Below are positions 16,028 to 24,256 of a stretch of DNA of 64,000 bases, in pieces (position 1 is the first letter of the stretch; every line of letters begins with the position of its first letter). A program made the translations under genes and the position numbers. Source of the DNA: Castellaniella sp047971665 (GTDB lineage: Bacteria > Pseudomonadota > Gammaproteobacteria > Burkholderiales > Burkholderiaceae_B); contig NZ_JBKEAA010000020.1 of the NCBI RefSeq assembly GCF_047971665.1, forward strand, positions 62,001 to 126,000, written 5' to 3'. The notes below the pieces were generated by a model. The model worked only from the letters and a program-made list of their open reading frames with translations, was not told the DNA's origin and did not search any database.

Positions 16028-17065
16028 TCAGTCGGCCCTGGCAACGGCGCGTCCAGCCGGCTGGACGGATTGCAGCAGATAGCGGGCGGCATGATCGGCG
16101 AGCAGCTTGGGGTTGAGGGCATGACGCGCCAGACGGCGCTGTTCCCGCAGCCAGTCGGCCGCCCGGGCGAGCGCCGCCGGATCCAGTGCGCGGGCGAGCG
16201 CCATGATCCGCGCGGTCTGTTCCGGATAATAGCGCGGCGCAAGACCGTGCGCGCCCAGGCTCAGATCCAGCCACAGCCGCTGAAACCCGTCCACCCATTC
16301 GCTCACCTCGGCGGCCTGCAGCATATCGGCCAGCGCGGCGCTGTCGCCGCCGTGGCTCGCGCGTTCCAGGAACAGCAGCAGCCATTCAGGGGTCGTCGGT
16401 TGCCCTGCCCTGGCCTGCTCCAGCGCCAGCAAGGGCGCATTCCCGGCCGCGGCCAGCCGGGCGGCGGCATCCTGGATGCCCTGCGCCTCCAGCCAGGCCA
16501 GCGATTCGGCAACCGGCGGGATGGCCAGGGGCAGACGCCGGCAGCGCGATACCAGTGTCGGCAGCAGGCGGTCGGGCGCCTGGGCCGACAACAGGAATAC
16601 CGTATGCTCGGGGGGCTCCTCCAGAATCTTCAGCAGGGCATTGGCGGCGATGGTATTCAGGGACTCGGCCGGATACAGCAGCGCGACGCGCCAGCCGCCC
16701 CGGTGCGTGGCCGTATTGAACCAGGGCAGCAGGCTGCGGATCTGCTCGATGCGGATCTCGCGCGAGGGCTGTTTCTTGGCGTCTTCAGCGACATCCATGG
16801 CGCCTTCGCGCACGGCCTGGGCATCGGACCGGATGCGGCGCAGATCGGGGTGATTGCCGGACTGCACCCAGCGGCAGGCCTGACAAGCGCCACAGGCCAG
16901 TCCGTCGCGGGGCGACTCGCACAGCAGGCTGGCAGCGCCCGCCAGGGCGAATTCCATCTGTCCGCAACCCGGCTGCCCATGAATCAGCCAGGCATGGGCA
17001 AAGCGTTCCCGCGAGGTCAGCCACTGGCGCGCCGGCGCGTGTTGCCAAGGCAGAAAATCGGTCAT
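16028..17065 (-). CDS. holB: DNA polymerase III subunit delta'
   Basis: The 345-residue clamp-loader subunit has an AAA+ fold. The zinc cysteines lie in CESPRDGLACGACQACRW, followed by GNHPDLRRI. The P-loop is degenerate (HGQPGCGQMEF, with Gln in place of the usual Lys), as expected for delta', which does not hydrolyse ATP. The segment LLKILEEPPEHTVFLL is the typical SRC-box region. Its start overlaps the tmk stop (ATGA), and the order mltG-tmk-holB-tatD is conserved in proteobacteria. Confidence 0.93.
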   Translation of the reverse strand: MTDFLPWQHAPARQWLTSRERFAHAWLIHGQPGCGQMEFALAGAASLLCESPRDGLACGACQACRWVQSGNHPDLRRIRSDAQAVREGAMDVAEDAKKQPSREIRIEQIRSLLPWFNTATHRGGWRVALLYPAESLNTIAANALLKILEEPPEHTVFLLSAQAPDRLLPTLVSRCRRLPLAIPPVAESLAWLEAQGIQDAAARLAAAGNAPLLALEQARAGQPTTPEWLLLFLERASHGGDSAALADMLQAAEVSEWVDGFQRLWLDLSLGAHGLAPRYYPEQTARIMALARALDPAALARAADWLREQRRLARHALNPKLLADHAARYLLQSVQPAGRAVARAD

Positions 17066-17745
17066 GAGGATTCCTGCCTGCCGGATGGGGACGTATCACC
17101 GCGCGTACGCAGCAATTCGTCCAGGATGGCGTCCAGTTCGGCGCGGATCTCCGGAATGTCCCGGCGGGCGTCGATGATCCGGAAGCGTGCGGGGTCGGCG
17201 GCGGCCCGGTCATGATAGGCCTGGCGCGTGCGTTCAAAGAATGCGGCATCCTCGCGCTCGAAGCGGTCGATCCGCACGCGGCCTTGCGACAGGCGCTCGC
17301 GGGCGACTTCCAGCGGGACATCGAACAGCAGCGTGCAGTCCGGCCCCCTGCCCTGTTGCACCCAGTCCTCGAGAATGCGGATGGACTCCGCCCCCAGTGA
17401 CCGGCCGCCGCCCTGATAGGCAAACGAGGCATCGGTGTAGCGGTCGCACAGGACCCACTGCCCGCGCTCCAGCGCAGGCAGGATGCGCGTGCGCCAGTGT
17501 TCGTTGCGCGCGGCAAACATCAGCAGAGTTTCTGTGCGCAGGTCCATCGCATGGTGCAACAGCAATTCGCGCAGGGTCTCGCCCAGCGCGGTGCCACCAG
17601 GCTCCCGGGTGGACAGCAGATCCACCCCGGCACGGCGCAGCTGATCCTCGATCCAGGCAATGTGCGTACTCTTGCCGGCCCCGTCCAGGCCTTCGAGCGT
17701 GATGAAACAGGCATGACGGGCCAGGCCTGCGGGTGGGTGGATCAT
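17062..17745 (-). CDS. tmk: Thymidylate kinase
   Basis: The 227-residue kinase has the P-loop ITLEGLDGAGKST, the DRY-type motif in LCDRYTDASFAYQGGGR, and the LID region RVRIDRFERED. It phosphorylates dTMP to dTDP. The length is slightly above the usual 205-215 because of a longer C-terminal tail. It starts 4 bp after mltG and overlaps holB by 4 nt. Confidence 0.94.
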   Translation of the reverse strand: MIHPPAGLARHACFITLEGLDGAGKSTHIAWIEDQLRRAGVDLLSTREPGGTALGETLRELLLHHAMDLRTETLLMFAARNEHWRTRILPALERGQWVLCDRYTDASFAYQGGGRSLGAESIRILEDWVQQGRGPDCTLLFDVPLEVARERLSQGRVRIDRFEREDAAFFERTRQAYHDRAAADPARFRIIDARRDIPEIRAELDAILDELLRTRGDTSPSGRQESS

Positions 17746-17749
17746 CGCG

Positions 17750-18757
17750 TTACCGTTTCAGAATGTATTTGGCGACGGCGCGATTGTGCGCAGCCAGATC
17801 GGTGGAAAATTCGCTGGTGCCATCGCCCCGCGAGACAAAATACAGGTATTTGTGCCGTTCCGGATGCAGGGCGGCCAGCAGGGCGGCCTTGCCCGGGCTG
17901 GAGATCGGCGTGGGCGGCAGGCCTGTGCGGGTATAGGTGTTCCAGGGAGTGTCCCGCTCCAGGTCCCTCTTGCGCAACCGCCCCTGGTAATCGGCGCCCA
18001 GGCCGTAGATCACGGTGGGGTCGGTCTGCAAGGGCATGCCGATCTTGAGCCGGTTGATGAACACCCCCGCGATACGAGCCCGATCGGCGCTGCTGCCGGT
18101 CTCTTTTTCGATGATCGAGGCCAGAATCAATGCCTGATAGGGGGTATCGAGCGGCAGGTCGGCATCGCGATCGGCCCAGGCGCGTTCCAGTGTCTGCCGG
18201 CCTGCCTGCGCGGCCCGGCGCAGAATGTCCAGATCGGAACTGCCCGGAGTGAAGACATAGGTATCGGGGTAGAACAGGCCCTCGGGGGCGTTGGCGTCGA
18301 GCTTCAGTCGCTGGAGAAGCGACGGGTCGTCCATGTTCTGGGTATCGTGGCGGATCTGAGGATTGGCGTTCAGTGCCGCCCGGATCTGGGCAAAAGTCCA
18401 GCCCTCGGGGAAAGTCAGGCGGACCTGGGTCATGTCCCCGTTGGCCATGCGATTGAGCAGGGTCCAGGGGGTTTCACCCTCGCGGGCCTCGTAGGCGCCG
18501 GCCTTGAGCCATTTGTCGCGGCCGCTCAGACGCGCCAGCCAGACGAAGGCTTCAGGCTGGATGTCGATGCCCGCATTGCGCATGGCCATGGCGATCTGGC
18601 GTGGTGTGCTGCCCGCATCGATGAGGTAATCCACCACGGGCGTGCGCATGGGGACCGGACGCTTCCAGCCCCACCAGGCGGCAGTTGCGATGGCAACCGC
18701 CACGGCCGTCAGGCAAAAAATCATCAACCAGAGGAATCCGCGTATGGCTTTTTTCAT
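17750..18757 (-). CDS. mltG: Endolytic murein transglycosylase MltG
   Basis: The 335-residue inner-membrane protein has an N-terminal anchor helix (FLWLMIFCLTAVAVAIATAA), a LysM-like domain, and the catalytic YceG domain with LILASIIEKETG, where the glutamate is catalytic, and MPLQTDPTVIYGLG. It cleaves nascent peptidoglycan strands and affects glycan length. The start at 18757 gives the family N-terminus; the ATG at 18826 would add an unconserved basic stretch. In many betaproteobacteria ygfZ is divergent from mltG; here ygfZ is at 40441 instead. Confidence 0.93.
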   Translation of the reverse strand: MKKAIRGFLWLMIFCLTAVAVAIATAAWWGWKRPVPMRTPVVDYLIDAGSTPRQIAMAMRNAGIDIQPEAFVWLARLSGRDKWLKAGAYEAREGETPWTLLNRMANGDMTQVRLTFPEGWTFAQIRAALNANPQIRHDTQNMDDPSLLQRLKLDANAPEGLFYPDTYVFTPGSSDLDILRRAAQAGRQTLERAWADRDADLPLDTPYQALILASIIEKETGSSADRARIAGVFINRLKIGMPLQTDPTVIYGLGADYQGRLRKRDLERDTPWNTYTRTGLPPTPISSPGKAALLAALHPERHKYLYFVSRGDGTSEFSTDLAAHNRAVAKYILKR

Positions 18758-18870
18758 GCTCGCCAGTTTAACTGGAACGCAGGCGGACAACCGGGTCAGC
18801 TTGTGACTTTTGGAATGGCGGCGCACCGGCCGGGCCGGAGGCCAGGATCCGCAAGCGCCCGACAGGATTC

Positions 18871-18904
18871 GCAGGCTCTATATATATAGAGAGAGATAGC
18901 CTGC
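18871..18904. repeat. Palindrome with TA repeat between yeiH and mltG
   Basis: GCAGGCT (18871-18877) pairs with AGCCTGC (18898-18904). Within the interval lies the 16-bp palindrome CTCTATATATATAGAG (18876-18891), followed by GA repeats. It sits 71 bp after the yeiH stop on the minus strand, so a terminator for yeiH or a promoter element for mltG is possible. The rest of 18758-18974 holds no gene. Confidence 0.4.
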
Positions 18905-18974
18905 TTGATCAGGCGGCCGGGATCGGCGGGCAGCGTACCTGATCAGACGTCCAGTCCCTCTGACCGGGCCACTT

Positions 18975-20045
18975 TCAGAGGCTGCCCATGAACCATTGCA
19001 CCCCCAGGCTGCTGAGCGACACAGCCGCCCAGACGCCCAAACCGAGCAACAGCGGGCGGGCGCCCGCCAGCGCCATGCGACGCAAATCAGAGGACAGCCC
19101 GATGGCGGTCAGCGCCATGATGATGAGGAATTGCGAGATCACATGCAGCGGGCCCAGCAGCATGTCGGGAATCAGATCCAGGCTGCGCGTGGCCGAGGCG
19201 GCCAGAAACCAGAGGATGAACCAGGGGAAGATCTTGGCCAGGGACACGCGGGTCTCGGAATGCTGATTGCGCCAGGCCACCCAGAAGGCGATGACGATGC
19301 AGATCGGGATGATGAGCGTGGCGCGGGTCAGCTTGACGATGGTGGCGATGTCGCCCGCCGCCACACTGTAGCTGTAGCCGGCGGCCACGACCGAGGAGGT
19401 GTCGTTGATGGCGGTCCCCGCCCACAGACCGAAGCCGGGGTCGCTCAGCCCCATCCAGTGGCCCAGGGGTGGAAACAGCAGGACAGCGACCACATTGAAG
19501 AGGAAAATCGTCGAAATCGACAGAGCGGTTTCATGGTCGTCGGGCTTGATGATCGGCGCGACGGCGGCAATGGCCGACCCCCCGCAGATGGCGGTGCCGA
19601 CGCCGATCAGGGTGCACAGGTGTCCGCCCAGCTTGAGCCAGCGTCCCAACAGCCAGGCCGCCAGAAATGCTGTGCTCAGGGTGATCAGGGTGACGATCAG
19701 GGAGGATGCCCCGGTTTTCATGACCTGGCCGAAACTCAGGCCAAATCCCAGGCCGATGATGGACCATTTCAGCACCTGGCGGCTGCTGAACACGACCCCC
19801 GGCGTGAAGACCGGCGACAAGCCCAGTACATTGCGCCAGACCATGCCCAGCAAAATGCCGAACACGGGGCCGCCGATGAGCGGGAATTGTTCACCCAGCC
19901 ACCAGGCGGCCAGCCCCAGACCTGCCGCCAGCAGCAGGCCATACCACAGCGAAGGTGTGCGCGATGAGCTGTTGGATCGCGCCTGCGCTGCGGGGCGGCG
20001 GGCGGCCGATGGCAGAGGATGCGGGACGGCTGAAATGGGCAGCAT
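18975..20045 (-). CDS. YeiH/UPF0324 family membrane protein, putative sulfate/sulfite exporter
   Basis: The 356-residue protein has about ten membrane helices and the YeiH family segments IGGPVFGILLGMVWRN, GVGTAICGGSAIAAVAPIIK and GTAINDTSSVVAAGYSYS. The family is annotated as putative sulfate exporter, and members recur near sulfonate-degradation genes, where sulfite from desulfonation must be expelled. Here it lies about 1.3 kb from tauA, separated by one DMT transporter gene on the other strand. No TauZ-type exporter was seen in the window, so this is the best candidate for that job, by inference. Confidence 0.85.
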   Translation of the reverse strand: MLPISAVPHPLPSAARRPAAQARSNSSSRTPSLWYGLLLAAGLGLAAWWLGEQFPLIGGPVFGILLGMVWRNVLGLSPVFTPGVVFSSRQVLKWSIIGLGFGLSFGQVMKTGASSLIVTLITLSTAFLAAWLLGRWLKLGGHLCTLIGVGTAICGGSAIAAVAPIIKPDDHETALSISTIFLFNVVAVLLFPPLGHWMGLSDPGFGLWAGTAINDTSSVVAAGYSYSVAAGDIATIVKLTRATLIIPICIVIAFWVAWRNQHSETRVSLAKIFPWFILWFLAASATRSLDLIPDMLLGPLHVISQFLIIMALTAIGLSSDLRRMALAGARPLLLGLGVWAAVSLSSLGVQWFMGSL

Positions 20046-20097
20046 GCGAAAGACTCGTCAGAAAGAGGAAACTGACGGCCATTCTAGGGATGAGTTA

Positions 20098-20163
20098 TGA
20101 ATAAATAAATTCAAATCATTTTAGTAAATATATAAAAAATATTTAATTATTATGTTTTGATGC
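20098..20163. promoter_or_regulatory. AT-rich divergent promoter region between yeiH and the DMT transporter
   Basis: About 65 bp of A and T runs interrupt otherwise GC-rich DNA between two divergent genes (starts at 20045 and 20243). It probably carries one or both promoters. CysB/Cbl-type regulators of sulfur genes prefer such AT-rich sites, but no specific box could be assigned. Confidence 0.4.
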
Positions 20164-20242
20164 CGTTGGTTCGTCAGTTCCCGCGCAGGATCGCGCTATC
20201 CTATGCGGCCAGTCTTCTTCCCTCCCCCGCCTCCCAGCCGTC

Positions 20243-21094
20243 ATGTCGCCCAGCGTTGATTTCGTCTATGGTGCCGTTCTGGCCTCCGCCCTTTTTCATG
20301 CGACCTGGAATGCGCTGATCAAGGGCAGCGCCGACACGTTGCTGAGCGCCGTCGGCATGACCGGCGTCGCGACATTGCTGGCGCTGCTGAGCTTGCCCTG
20401 GATGCAGCAACCCGCTTCGGAGAGCTGGCCCTTCCTGCTGATCTCGCTGGTTCTCCAGGTGGTCTACATGCGCCTGGTAGCACGCATCTACCGCACAACC
20501 GACATGAGCGTCAGTTATCCGGTCATGCGAGGCACCGCACCGTTGCTGGTCGCACTGGTGTCGGTCCTGTTCTTCCACGATGATCCAAGCCCGGGCGCGC
20601 TCATGGGCGTGGCCACGATCTGCGCCGGCATCCTGTGCCTTGGCCTGCTGGGTGGAGCAAAGCCACGCCGGTTCACCCACATCAGGCTTGCCCTGCTCAA
20701 TGCGTTCGTGATCGCGGGCTATACGCTGGTGGACGGCACGGGCGTCCGACTTTCACAAGCACCGGCAAGCTATACGCTGTGGATCTTTCTGTTGCAAGGC
20801 TGTGTCATGATCGGCATGGTCATGCCCCGTCGGGCCGCGGATCTTGGCCGTCATTTCCGTACCCACTGGGGCGCGATCGTGGCGGGAGGTTTCGGCACCG
20901 TGGTTTCCTATGGCGTGGCGCTGTGGGCCATGACGCTGGCGCCCATTGCCGTCATTGCCGCCCTGCGCGAGACCTCGATCCTGTTCGGCATTCTGATCTC
21001 AGGCCTGTTCCTGCACGAACGGCTGACTCCCGCCCGAATCGTGGGCGCCGGCATCCTGGTCCTGGGCGTGATCATGCTGCGTCTGGCTCCATGA
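20243..21094 (+). CDS. EamA/DMT-superfamily transporter
   Basis: The 283-residue protein has ten predicted membrane helices in two EamA repeats. It starts FVYGAVLASALFHATWNALIKG and ends in the second repeat with LRETSILFGILISGLFLHERL, a common EamA signature. Such proteins export or import small metabolites; the substrate is unknown. Its position between a putative sulfite exporter and the taurine importer suggests a role in the sulfonate island, but it could be unrelated. Confidence 0.83.
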   Translation: MSPSVDFVYGAVLASALFHATWNALIKGSADTLLSAVGMTGVATLLALLSLPWMQQPASESWPFLLISLVLQVVYMRLVARIYRTTDMSVSYPVMRGTAPLLVALVSVLFFHDDPSPGALMGVATICAGILCLGLLGGAKPRRFTHIRLALLNAFVIAGYTLVDGTGVRLSQAPASYTLWIFLLQGCVMIGMVMPRRAADLGRHFRTHWGAIVAGGFGTVVSYGVALWAMTLAPIAVIAALRETSILFGILISGLFLHERLTPARIVGAGILVLGVIMLRLAP

Positions 21095-21266
21095 CTGGCG
21101 CGGCCTGCCGACGTCTTTCTGACCGCCGTGGAACCATCGGATTTTGAAATCCTGGTGTGGTATCAGCATTTACCCTAGCCCGCTCAGTTCTGACGCCAGG
21201 TGCTTTCCGACGTTCAACCAATATTCATGCGACTCTTGAATGATTCACGTCAAAATCTGAAAAAAT

Positions 21267-21299
21267 CTGGCACTAAAATTCGAGATGAACTGGACCTAG
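21267..21299 (+). promoter_or_regulatory. Candidate TauR operator: two direct repeats 23 bp apart upstream of tauA
   Basis: CTGGCACTAA (21267-21276) and CTGGACCTAG (21290-21299) are direct repeats whose starts are 23 bp apart. They end 10 bp before a -35-like TTGACT (21309). They match 8/10 and 9/10 positions of the TauR repeat reported for Rhodobacter capsulatus as CTGGACYTAA (from memory). MocR regulators often bind such direct repeats just upstream of -35. A matching pair with the same spacing lies before tauX. Confidence 0.65.
21278..21287 (-). promoter_or_regulatory. YATCTCGAWW motif copy upstream of tauA
   Basis: ATTCGAGATG (minus strand CATCTCGAAT) lies between the two CTGG repeats. 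The same 10-mer recurs at 27821-27830 before xsc. Related copies lie at 27910-27921 and before the IclR-cobST operon at 34474-34485. It may be the site of a second regulator. Confidence 0.45.
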
Positions 21300-21399
21300 T
21301 TTACTGAGTTGACTATGGGCACCATGGGCGGACAAATGACGCGCTGGAACAGAGCCAAAGACTGGTATCCCAAACGCGCCATCCACCAAGGAGACGACT

Positions 21400-22443
21400 G
21401 TGAAAACATCTTTTCGCTTCATTCGCAAGCTCACGGTGCTGAGCGCTGTCGCCGGGGCCTTGACCCTGAGCGCCAGTGCTTTTGCAGCCACAAAGGTCGT
21501 GGTCGGCTATCAACAGATCGTGGGCCCCTTCGTCAGCTCCATCGCCGACGGCAGTTTCGACAAGGCGCTCAAGGAGGTCGGCTACGAAGTCGACTGGCGC
21601 CAATTCAGTTCGGCGGGTGACATTTCCAGCGCGTTTGCCTCGCGCGATGTGCCCGTCGGCGTGCTTGGGTCCACCGGGATCACGGCCGCCGTGACGCGCG
21701 GCGTGGACATGCAGCTTTTCTGGATTCTGGACAACATCGGCAAATCCGAGGCGCTGATCGCCCGCAATGGCTCAGGCATCGAGCAGCCCGGCGACCTGGT
21801 GGGCAAGAAAGTCGGCGTGCCGTTTGTCTCGACCTCGCATTTCCACTTGCTGCTGGCCCTGAGCAACATCTGGAAAATCAAGCCCAGCCAGGTGCAGATC
21901 CTGAACATGCAGCCGCCGCAGATCGTCGCTGCCTGGCAACGCGGTGATATCGATGCCGCCTATGTCTGGCCGCCGGCACTCACCGAAATCATGAAGACCG
22001 GCAAGACCATCGCCGATTCCGGCGATATCGGCGCCAAGACCGTTCCTACGTTCGACGGCCTCGTGGTCGACAAGGCCTGGGCGGCCAAGAATCCCAAATT
22101 CATGGCCGCCTTCACCAAGGTGCTTGCCCAATCCTACCAGGGTTTCAATGCGCGCAAGGCGACCCTCACGCCTGATTCGCCAGAAATCAAGGGGATCGTC
22201 AAACTGATCGGCGGCGCACCGGCCGACATTGTCAGCGCCCTGAACCTGCTGCTCTTTCCCGATGCCAAGGAACAGGCTTCCAACGTCTGGCTGGGCGGTG
22301 GCGCACAGGGAGGCGCAACCAAGGCTTTCACGGCCAGCGCCAACTTCCTCAAGGAACAGCGTCAGATCAATGCGCCTCTGGCCGATTACAGCCCCTTCGT
22401 GACCTCCAGCTATGCCGACGAAGCCATGAAATCCGTGAAATGA
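21400..22443 (+). CDS. tauA: Taurine ABC transporter, periplasmic binding protein
   Basis: The 347-residue product has a signal peptide (ending SASAFAATK) and the TauA-like chain VVVGYQQIVGPF, then GVLGSTGITAAVTRGVDM and NMQPPQIVAAWQRGDIDAAYVWPPAL. This pattern fits taurine receptors rather than alkanesulfonate (SsuA) ones. The start is a GTG at 21400, preceded by a strong AAGGAGA. It heads the tauABC-tauR gene set. A hairpin pair after the stop probably keeps its mRNA more abundant than the downstream part. Confidence 0.93.
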   Translation: MKTSFRFIRKLTVLSAVAGALTLSASAFAATKVVVGYQQIVGPFVSSIADGSFDKALKEVGYEVDWRQFSSAGDISSAFASRDVPVGVLGSTGITAAVTRGVDMQLFWILDNIGKSEALIARNGSGIEQPGDLVGKKVGVPFVSTSHFHLLLALSNIWKIKPSQVQILNMQPPQIVAAWQRGDIDAAYVWPPALTEIMKTGKTIADSGDIGAKTVPTFDGLVVDKAWAAKNPKFMAAFTKVLAQSYQGFNARKATLTPDSPEIKGIVKLIGGAPADIVSALNLLLFPDAKEQASNVWLGGGAQGGATKAFTASANFLKEQRQINAPLADYSPFVTSSYADEAMKSVK

Positions 22444-22454
22444 CGCAACCATTC

Positions 22455-22510
22455 CGGACCTGAAACGGTCCGTGCGACGGCCGGGGATCCCCCTGATTTC
22501 TCCCCGGCCG
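22455..22510 (+). repeat. Two hairpins between tauA and tauB
   Basis: A 6-bp stem (CGGACC 22455-22460 with GGTCCG 22467-22472) is followed by a 10-bp stem (CGGCCGGGGA 22478-22487 with TCCCCGGCCG 22501-22510). They lie in the 93-bp gap between binding protein and ATPase. No T tract follows. Such structures commonly stabilise the binding-protein mRNA or partly stop transcription. Confidence 0.55.
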
Positions 22511-22536
22511 CCGGGCAATCCCCGAAGGAGAACCGC

Positions 22537-23364
22537 ATGCCCGCCGCCATGGCCAATCTCAGCATCCGCAACGTCAGCGTGACATACCCCTCCCAGATGA
22601 TGGGGGGCGCTGTCACCGCGCTCAAGAACGTCAATCTCGAAATCGGTCCGGGCGACTTTGTCGTCGCCCTGGGGGCATCCGGCTGCGGCAAGACCACGCT
22701 GCTCAGTGTCATCGCCGGGTTTCTGACTCCGACCGAAGGCGAAGTTCTGCTTGGCGGCGACCCGGTCGTCGGTCCGGGCGCGGATCGAGGCGTGGTGTTC
22801 CAGAAACATGCCCTGCTGCCCTGGCTCAACGTCATTGACAACACCGAGTTCGGCCTCAAGCTGCGCGGTGTGCCCAAGAACCAGCGCTATGAAATCGCCG
22901 CCAAGAACCTTGAACTGGTGGGCTTGAAGGACTTCCACAAACATATGATCTATCAGTTGTCGGGAGGGATGCAGCAACGGGTCGGGATTGCGCGGGCCTT
23001 GACCTGTGACCCTGCCATGTTGTTGATGGACGAGCCGATGGCGGCGCTGGATGCGCTGTCGCGCGAAACCATCCAGGAGTTGCTGCTGGATGTCTGGCAA
23101 CACACGCACAAGATGTTCTTTTTCATCACCCACAGCGTCGAAGAGGCCCTGTTCCTGGGTACCAAGCTGATCGTGATGTCGCCTCGTCCGGGCCGCGTGA
23201 CCAACACCTATGACCTCGATTTCAACCGCCGCTTCCTGAAAGAGCGCAACGCCCGGGCCATCAAATCCAGCCCCGATTTCATCCAGATGCGGGAAACCGT
23301 GCTGGACATCATCTACGGGGACGAGCGGGCCGCCGGCACGCCCGAATACCAGCAGCACCTCTGA
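22537..23364 (+). CDS. tauB: Taurine ABC transporter, ATP-binding protein
   Basis: The 275-residue ATPase has Walker A GASGCGKTT, Q-loop VFQKHALLPWLN, signature LSGGMQQRVGIARAL, Walker B MLLMDEPMAALDA and switch His in FITHSVEEALFLGT. This is the nitrate/sulfonate/taurine subfamily. It starts after GAAGGAGAA. It is followed by tauC with a 34-bp gap. Confidence 0.94.
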   Translation: MPAAMANLSIRNVSVTYPSQMMGGAVTALKNVNLEIGPGDFVVALGASGCGKTTLLSVIAGFLTPTEGEVLLGGDPVVGPGADRGVVFQKHALLPWLNVIDNTEFGLKLRGVPKNQRYEIAAKNLELVGLKDFHKHMIYQLSGGMQQRVGIARALTCDPAMLLMDEPMAALDALSRETIQELLLDVWQHTHKMFFFITHSVEEALFLGTKLIVMSPRPGRVTNTYDLDFNRRFLKERNARAIKSSPDFIQMRETVLDIIYGDERAAGTPEYQQHL

Positions 23365-23398
23365 GCCTCAACCTCAATCGCATCATCGGAGCCACAGC

Positions 23399-24229
23399 AT
23401 GTCCATCGTATCCAAGCGCAAGCGCCGCTCCGCGGAGCCCGGAAAAGTCTATGGCGCACCGGGGGCCGGCTACAGCGGCCACATCAGTGCCATGACAGCC
23501 CTCGCGTTGATCGCCTTGTGGTTTTTCGTCACCGGCATGGGCTGGATCAAACCGATCTTCCTGCCCTCGCCGATGGCCGTCTACGGCAAATTCATCGAAG
23601 CGGTGACCGAAGGCGTCGCCAATTCCACGCTGGCCCAGCACACCCTGGTCAGCCTGGGCCGGGTCATGGGCGCCTTCCTGCTGGCGCTGGTCACCGCCGT
23701 CCCGGTCGGGATTCTCATGGGAGTGAACCGCACGATGCGCGGTCTTTTCGATCCCATCATCGAGTTTTATCGCCCCCTGCCCCCGCTGGCCTATCTGCCG
23801 CTGGTCATCATCTGGTTCGGCATCGGCGAATTTCCCAAGGTCTTCCTGATCTTCCTGGCGATCTTCGCGCCCATGGCCATCGCGGCCCGGGCCGGGGTCA
23901 AATCCGTCTCCATCGAGCAGATCCATGCTGCCTATGCCATGGGCGCCAGCAGCCGCCAGATCATCATGCACGTCATCCTCAAGGCGGCACTGCCCGAGAT
24001 CTTCACCGGCATGCGCATCGGCATCGGCGTCGGCTGGACGACGCTGGTGGCGGCCGAGATGGTGGCGGCCGCGCGTGGACTGGGCTTCATGGTGCTCAAC
24101 GCCGCCCAGTACCTGGCCAGCGATACCGTGATCATGGGTATCATCGTGATAGGATTCTTCGCCTTCTCGTTTGATTTGCTCTTACGATACCTGGAACGCA
24201 TGTTGATCCCCTGGAAAGGCAAGGTCTAG
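23399..24229 (+). CDS. tauC: Taurine ABC transporter, permease
   Basis: The 276-residue inner-membrane protein has about six helices. It carries FLPSPMAVYGKFIEA near residue 50-65, ALVTAVPVGILMGVNRTM, FYRPLPPLAYLPLVIIWFG and the EAA loop AAYAMGASSRQIIMHVIL, all typical of TauC/SsuC. The basic N-terminus (SIVSKRKRRSAE) is cytoplasmic. It is followed by tauR only 27 bp on. Confidence 0.94.
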   Translation: MSIVSKRKRRSAEPGKVYGAPGAGYSGHISAMTALALIALWFFVTGMGWIKPIFLPSPMAVYGKFIEAVTEGVANSTLAQHTLVSLGRVMGAFLLALVTAVPVGILMGVNRTMRGLFDPIIEFYRPLPPLAYLPLVIIWFGIGEFPKVFLIFLAIFAPMAIAARAGVKSVSIEQIHAAYAMGASSRQIIMHVILKAALPEIFTGMRIGIGVGWTTLVAAEMVAAARGLGFMVLNAAQYLASDTVIMGIIVIGFFAFSFDLLLRYLERMLIPWKGKV

Positions 24230-24256
24230 GTCGGGAAGGCCTGAGGGACGTCATTC

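Larger units (their letters stand above)
21095..21399. other. 305-bp gene-free region upstream of tauA
   Basis: It holds a hairpin shortly after the DMT gene (ACCA-TC-GGATTT pairing with AAATCC-TGGT, 21133-21156) that may act as a terminator. The tauA control region follows (21267-21314), with two CTGG repeats, a shared ATTCGAGATG element and a -35-like TTGACT at 21309-21314. No open frame with family features was seen. Confidence 0.6.
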
